DNA of 7,956 bases. Source: Candidatus Zixiibacteriota bacterium. GTDB taxonomy: Bacteria > Zixibacteria > MSB-5A5 > UBA10806. Position 1 is the first letter of the stretch, and each line of letters opens with the position of its first letter. Position numbers and translations under genes: made by a program. The notes below the pieces were generated by a model. That model saw only the letters and a list, made by a program, of their open reading frames with translations. It did not search any database and was not told the DNA's origin. Where the stretch lies: NCBI GenBank assembly GCA_003520965.1, contig DOTU01000302.1, positions 1 through 7,956 of the forward strand, given 5' to 3'. Shown here one piece after another: positions 7,166-7,956 of this stretch.

Positions 7166-7286
7166 TGAGTAATGGGTTATGAGTTTAAGGAAAAAGTAAA
7201 GAAGATAATATTTGACTAAAGGGAAAGCTGGGCACGATAAATCGTGCCCCTACACAAAAAATAGAAAGATCTGCAAAAATAAGCAG
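7166..7286. repeat. Intergenic repeat unit, copy B
   Basis: This is the second copy of the unit. It has a G/T-rich lead (7166-7190), hairpin B (7230-7249), a CTACA plus A-rich stretch matching copy A at 20 of 25 positions (7250-7274 against 7081-7105), and a CTGC/GCAG stem (7271-7274, 7283-7286). Between the lead and the hairpin it carries about 24 nt more than copy A. Hairpin-to-hairpin period is 169 nt. Confidence 0.6.
7230..7253 (-). repeat. REP-like hairpin B with GTAG foot
   Basis: A perfect nine-pair stem (GGGCACGAT at 7230-7238, ATCGTGCCC at 7241-7249) encloses an AA loop. CTAC follows directly (7250-7253), giving GTAG at the 5' foot on the minus strand. Compared with hairpin A, two pairs differ by changes on both arms (A-T to G-C and C-G to T-A), so pairing is kept while sequence drifts. 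Confidence 0.65.
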
Positions 7287-7309
7287 TACTATTGTAAATA
7301 GATTAAAGA

Positions 7310-7337
7310 GTCGGGACTCTGAAGAGTCCCGACCTAT
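7310..7337 (-). repeat. REP-like hairpin C, different sequence, same layout
   Basis: A perfect eleven-pair stem (GTCGGGACTCT at 7310-7320, its complement at 7323-7333) encloses a GA loop. CTAT follows directly (7334-7337), reading ATAG at the foot on the minus strand, one base off GTAG. The arms are unrelated to hairpins A and B. No T-run follows on either strand directly, so a simple intrinsic terminator is less likely. Confidence 0.5.
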
Positions 7338-7343
7338 AATTAA

Positions 7344-7384
7344 GAAAAAAACAAAATGCCCCGGGGAGACAGTCCGCCGGGGCA
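7344..7384 (-). terminator. Intrinsic terminator of the pilT-like gene
   Basis: On the minus strand, TGCCCCGG (7384-7377) pairs with CCGGGGCA (7364-7357), with a further GGA/TCC pairing inside the loop. It is followed by TTTTGTTTTTTTC (7356-7344). A GC-rich stem plus U-tract 24 nt after the stop codon at 7408 is a textbook rho-independent terminator for leftward transcription. Confidence 0.85.
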
Positions 7385-7407
7385 AATTGTGACGCATAAC
7401 AGTGAAT

Positions 7408-7956
7408 TTAAAAGGATAGTTTCTCTTTGGGCTTGGGGTTGTTTTTGATTTCGAATTCACTCCAACCCCGATCTGAGGCTGAGGTGATACCCTTAACGCG
7501 CAGATCGAAATCGTCAGGATTGGTGCATTGGCTCATGGCTTCTTCGTAGCTGATATAGCCGGACCTGTAAAGGCGCATAATCGATTGATCGAAGCTTTGC
7601 ATGCCGTATTGAATAGCGCCCTGTTCCATAAGCTCAATTATCGTGTTGGTTTTCGCCGGATCAATAATGGCTTCGCGAATGGACGCTGTCGATACCAGAA
7701 CTTCGACGGCCGGAATACGCCCGGCGCCATCGCTCCGCGGCAACAAACGCTGGCAGATTATCGATTTGAGGGTGCCGGCCAAGAGGAGTCTGATCTGAGT
7801 ATGCTGATGCGGCGGGAAAAAGGAGATAATGCGCGAGATGGTCTCAATGGCATTGAGAGTATGTAGAGTGGTTAATACCAGATGTCCAGTATCAGCGGCT
7901 GTTAGAGCGATGCCCATAGTATCGTAATCGCGAATCTCACCAATCAGGATGATATC
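7408..7956 (-). CDS. pilT: Type IV pilus retraction ATPase PilT-like (C-terminal half)
   Basis: The visible 182 residues are the C-terminal half of a PilT/GspE-type hexameric ATPase (PilT is usually about 340-370 residues). The 5' part lies beyond the right edge. PilT depolymerises type IV pili from the cytoplasmic side, powering twitching motility and DNA uptake. The visible part opens in the Walker B region DIILIGEIRD, continues with the His box TGHLVLTTLHT (residues 23-33), then RIISFFPPHQ, the arginine-containing QRLLPRSDGAGRIPAVEVLV, the segment SIREAIID at the position of the PilT AIRNLIRE motif, and GMQSFDQSIMRLYRSGYIS. The A-x-E-V-L-V and G-M-Q-S-F-D-Q segments fit PilT better than the PilB or GspE assembly ATPases; PilU is possible. 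A tail of about 27 residues rich in lysine and proline follows the usual end. The gene converges on the ybjQ operon and has its own terminator. Confidence 0.92.
   Translation of the reverse strand, partial: DIILIGEIRDYDTMGIALTAADTGHLVLTTLHTLNAIETISRIISFFPPHQHTQIRLLLAGTLKSIICQRLLPRSDGAGRIPAVEVLVSTASIREAIIDPAKTNTIIELMEQGAIQYGMQSFDQSIMRLYRSGYISYEEAMSQCTNPDDFDLRVKGITSASDRGWSEFEIKNNPKPKEKLSF

Larger units (their letters stand above)
7018..7407. other. Repeat-rich intergenic region between convergent genes
   Basis: This stretch of 390 nt has no supported gene. It is AT-rich with G/T-rich patches (TTGAG, ATGAG and GGGTTRYGAG words at 7018-7045 and 7139-7190). It contains two diverged copies of one repeat unit, three REP-like hairpins and the terminator of the leftward pilT-like gene. 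No hairpin plus T-run was found for the rightward operon, whose transcripts may end at one of the hairpins or by another route. Confidence 0.75.

Noticed and set aside
7021..7340. CRISPR-like array
   Set aside because: There are only two diverged copies of the long unit, spaced 169 nt apart, with no regular short direct repeats or unique spacers and no cas gene.
7310..7343. Rho-independent terminator for the rightward operon
   Set aside because: The stem is strong but is followed by CTATAATTAAG with no T-run on the plus strand, so it fits a REP-like hairpin better.
7185..7460. A 91-codon minus-strand frame over the repeats and the pilT-like gene end
   Set aside because: It crosses the terminator, two REP-like hairpins and the 3' end of the pilT-like gene in another frame; the protein is low-complexity and unlike any family.
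7528..7866. A 112-codon plus-strand frame inside the pilT-like gene
   Set aside because: It is antisense to conserved PilT motifs and shows no domain of its own.

Overview
The window looks like chromosomal DNA from an uncultured, Gram-negative-type bacterium. Three things point that way: a type IV pilus retraction ATPase, membrane-bound multi-GAF sensor proteins, and an ECF sigma factor paired with a zinc-finger membrane anti-sigma factor. The style (moderate GC, GAF-rich signalling, REP-like intergenic hairpins) would suit a lineage near the FCB group or Zixibacteria. That placement is an impression from style; there is no marker gene here to prove it.

Layout. Positions 1-5436 hold two minus-strand genes. 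The upstream one (3415-5436) encodes a three-TM, three-GAF protein that ends in a histidine-kinase-like dimerisation hairpin without a phosphoacceptor histidine and without an ATPase domain. Its stop lies 7 nt before the start of the second gene (3407 to the left edge), which encodes a protein with two TM segments, an extracytoplasmic domain of about 200 residues and at least five GAF domains in series. This second gene is open to the window edge, so its output domain is not visible.

Positions 5437-5618 form a divergent intergenic region with a near-consensus sigma70-type promoter facing right. It drives a compact three-gene operon joined by two ATGA overlaps: ECF sigma factor (5619-6254), zf-HC2 anti-sigma factor with two TM segments (6251-6697), and a YbjQ/UPF0145 protein (6694-7017). 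The sigma and anti-sigma proteins form a standard membrane-to-transcription switch. The YbjQ protein is a tightly coupled third member whose role is unknown.

Positions 7018-7407 are non-coding. They hold two diverged copies of one repeat unit and three REP-like hairpins, all immediately flanked by CTAC or CTAT (GTAG or ATAG at the 5' foot on the minus strand), followed by a minus-strand intrinsic terminator. From 7408 to the right edge lies the 3' part of a minus-strand pilT-like gene.

The parts that stand out are the hairpin-preserving REP-like repeats, the kinase-like protein lacking kinase residues next to a giant GAF sensor, and the coupling of YbjQ to a sigma/anti-sigma pair.
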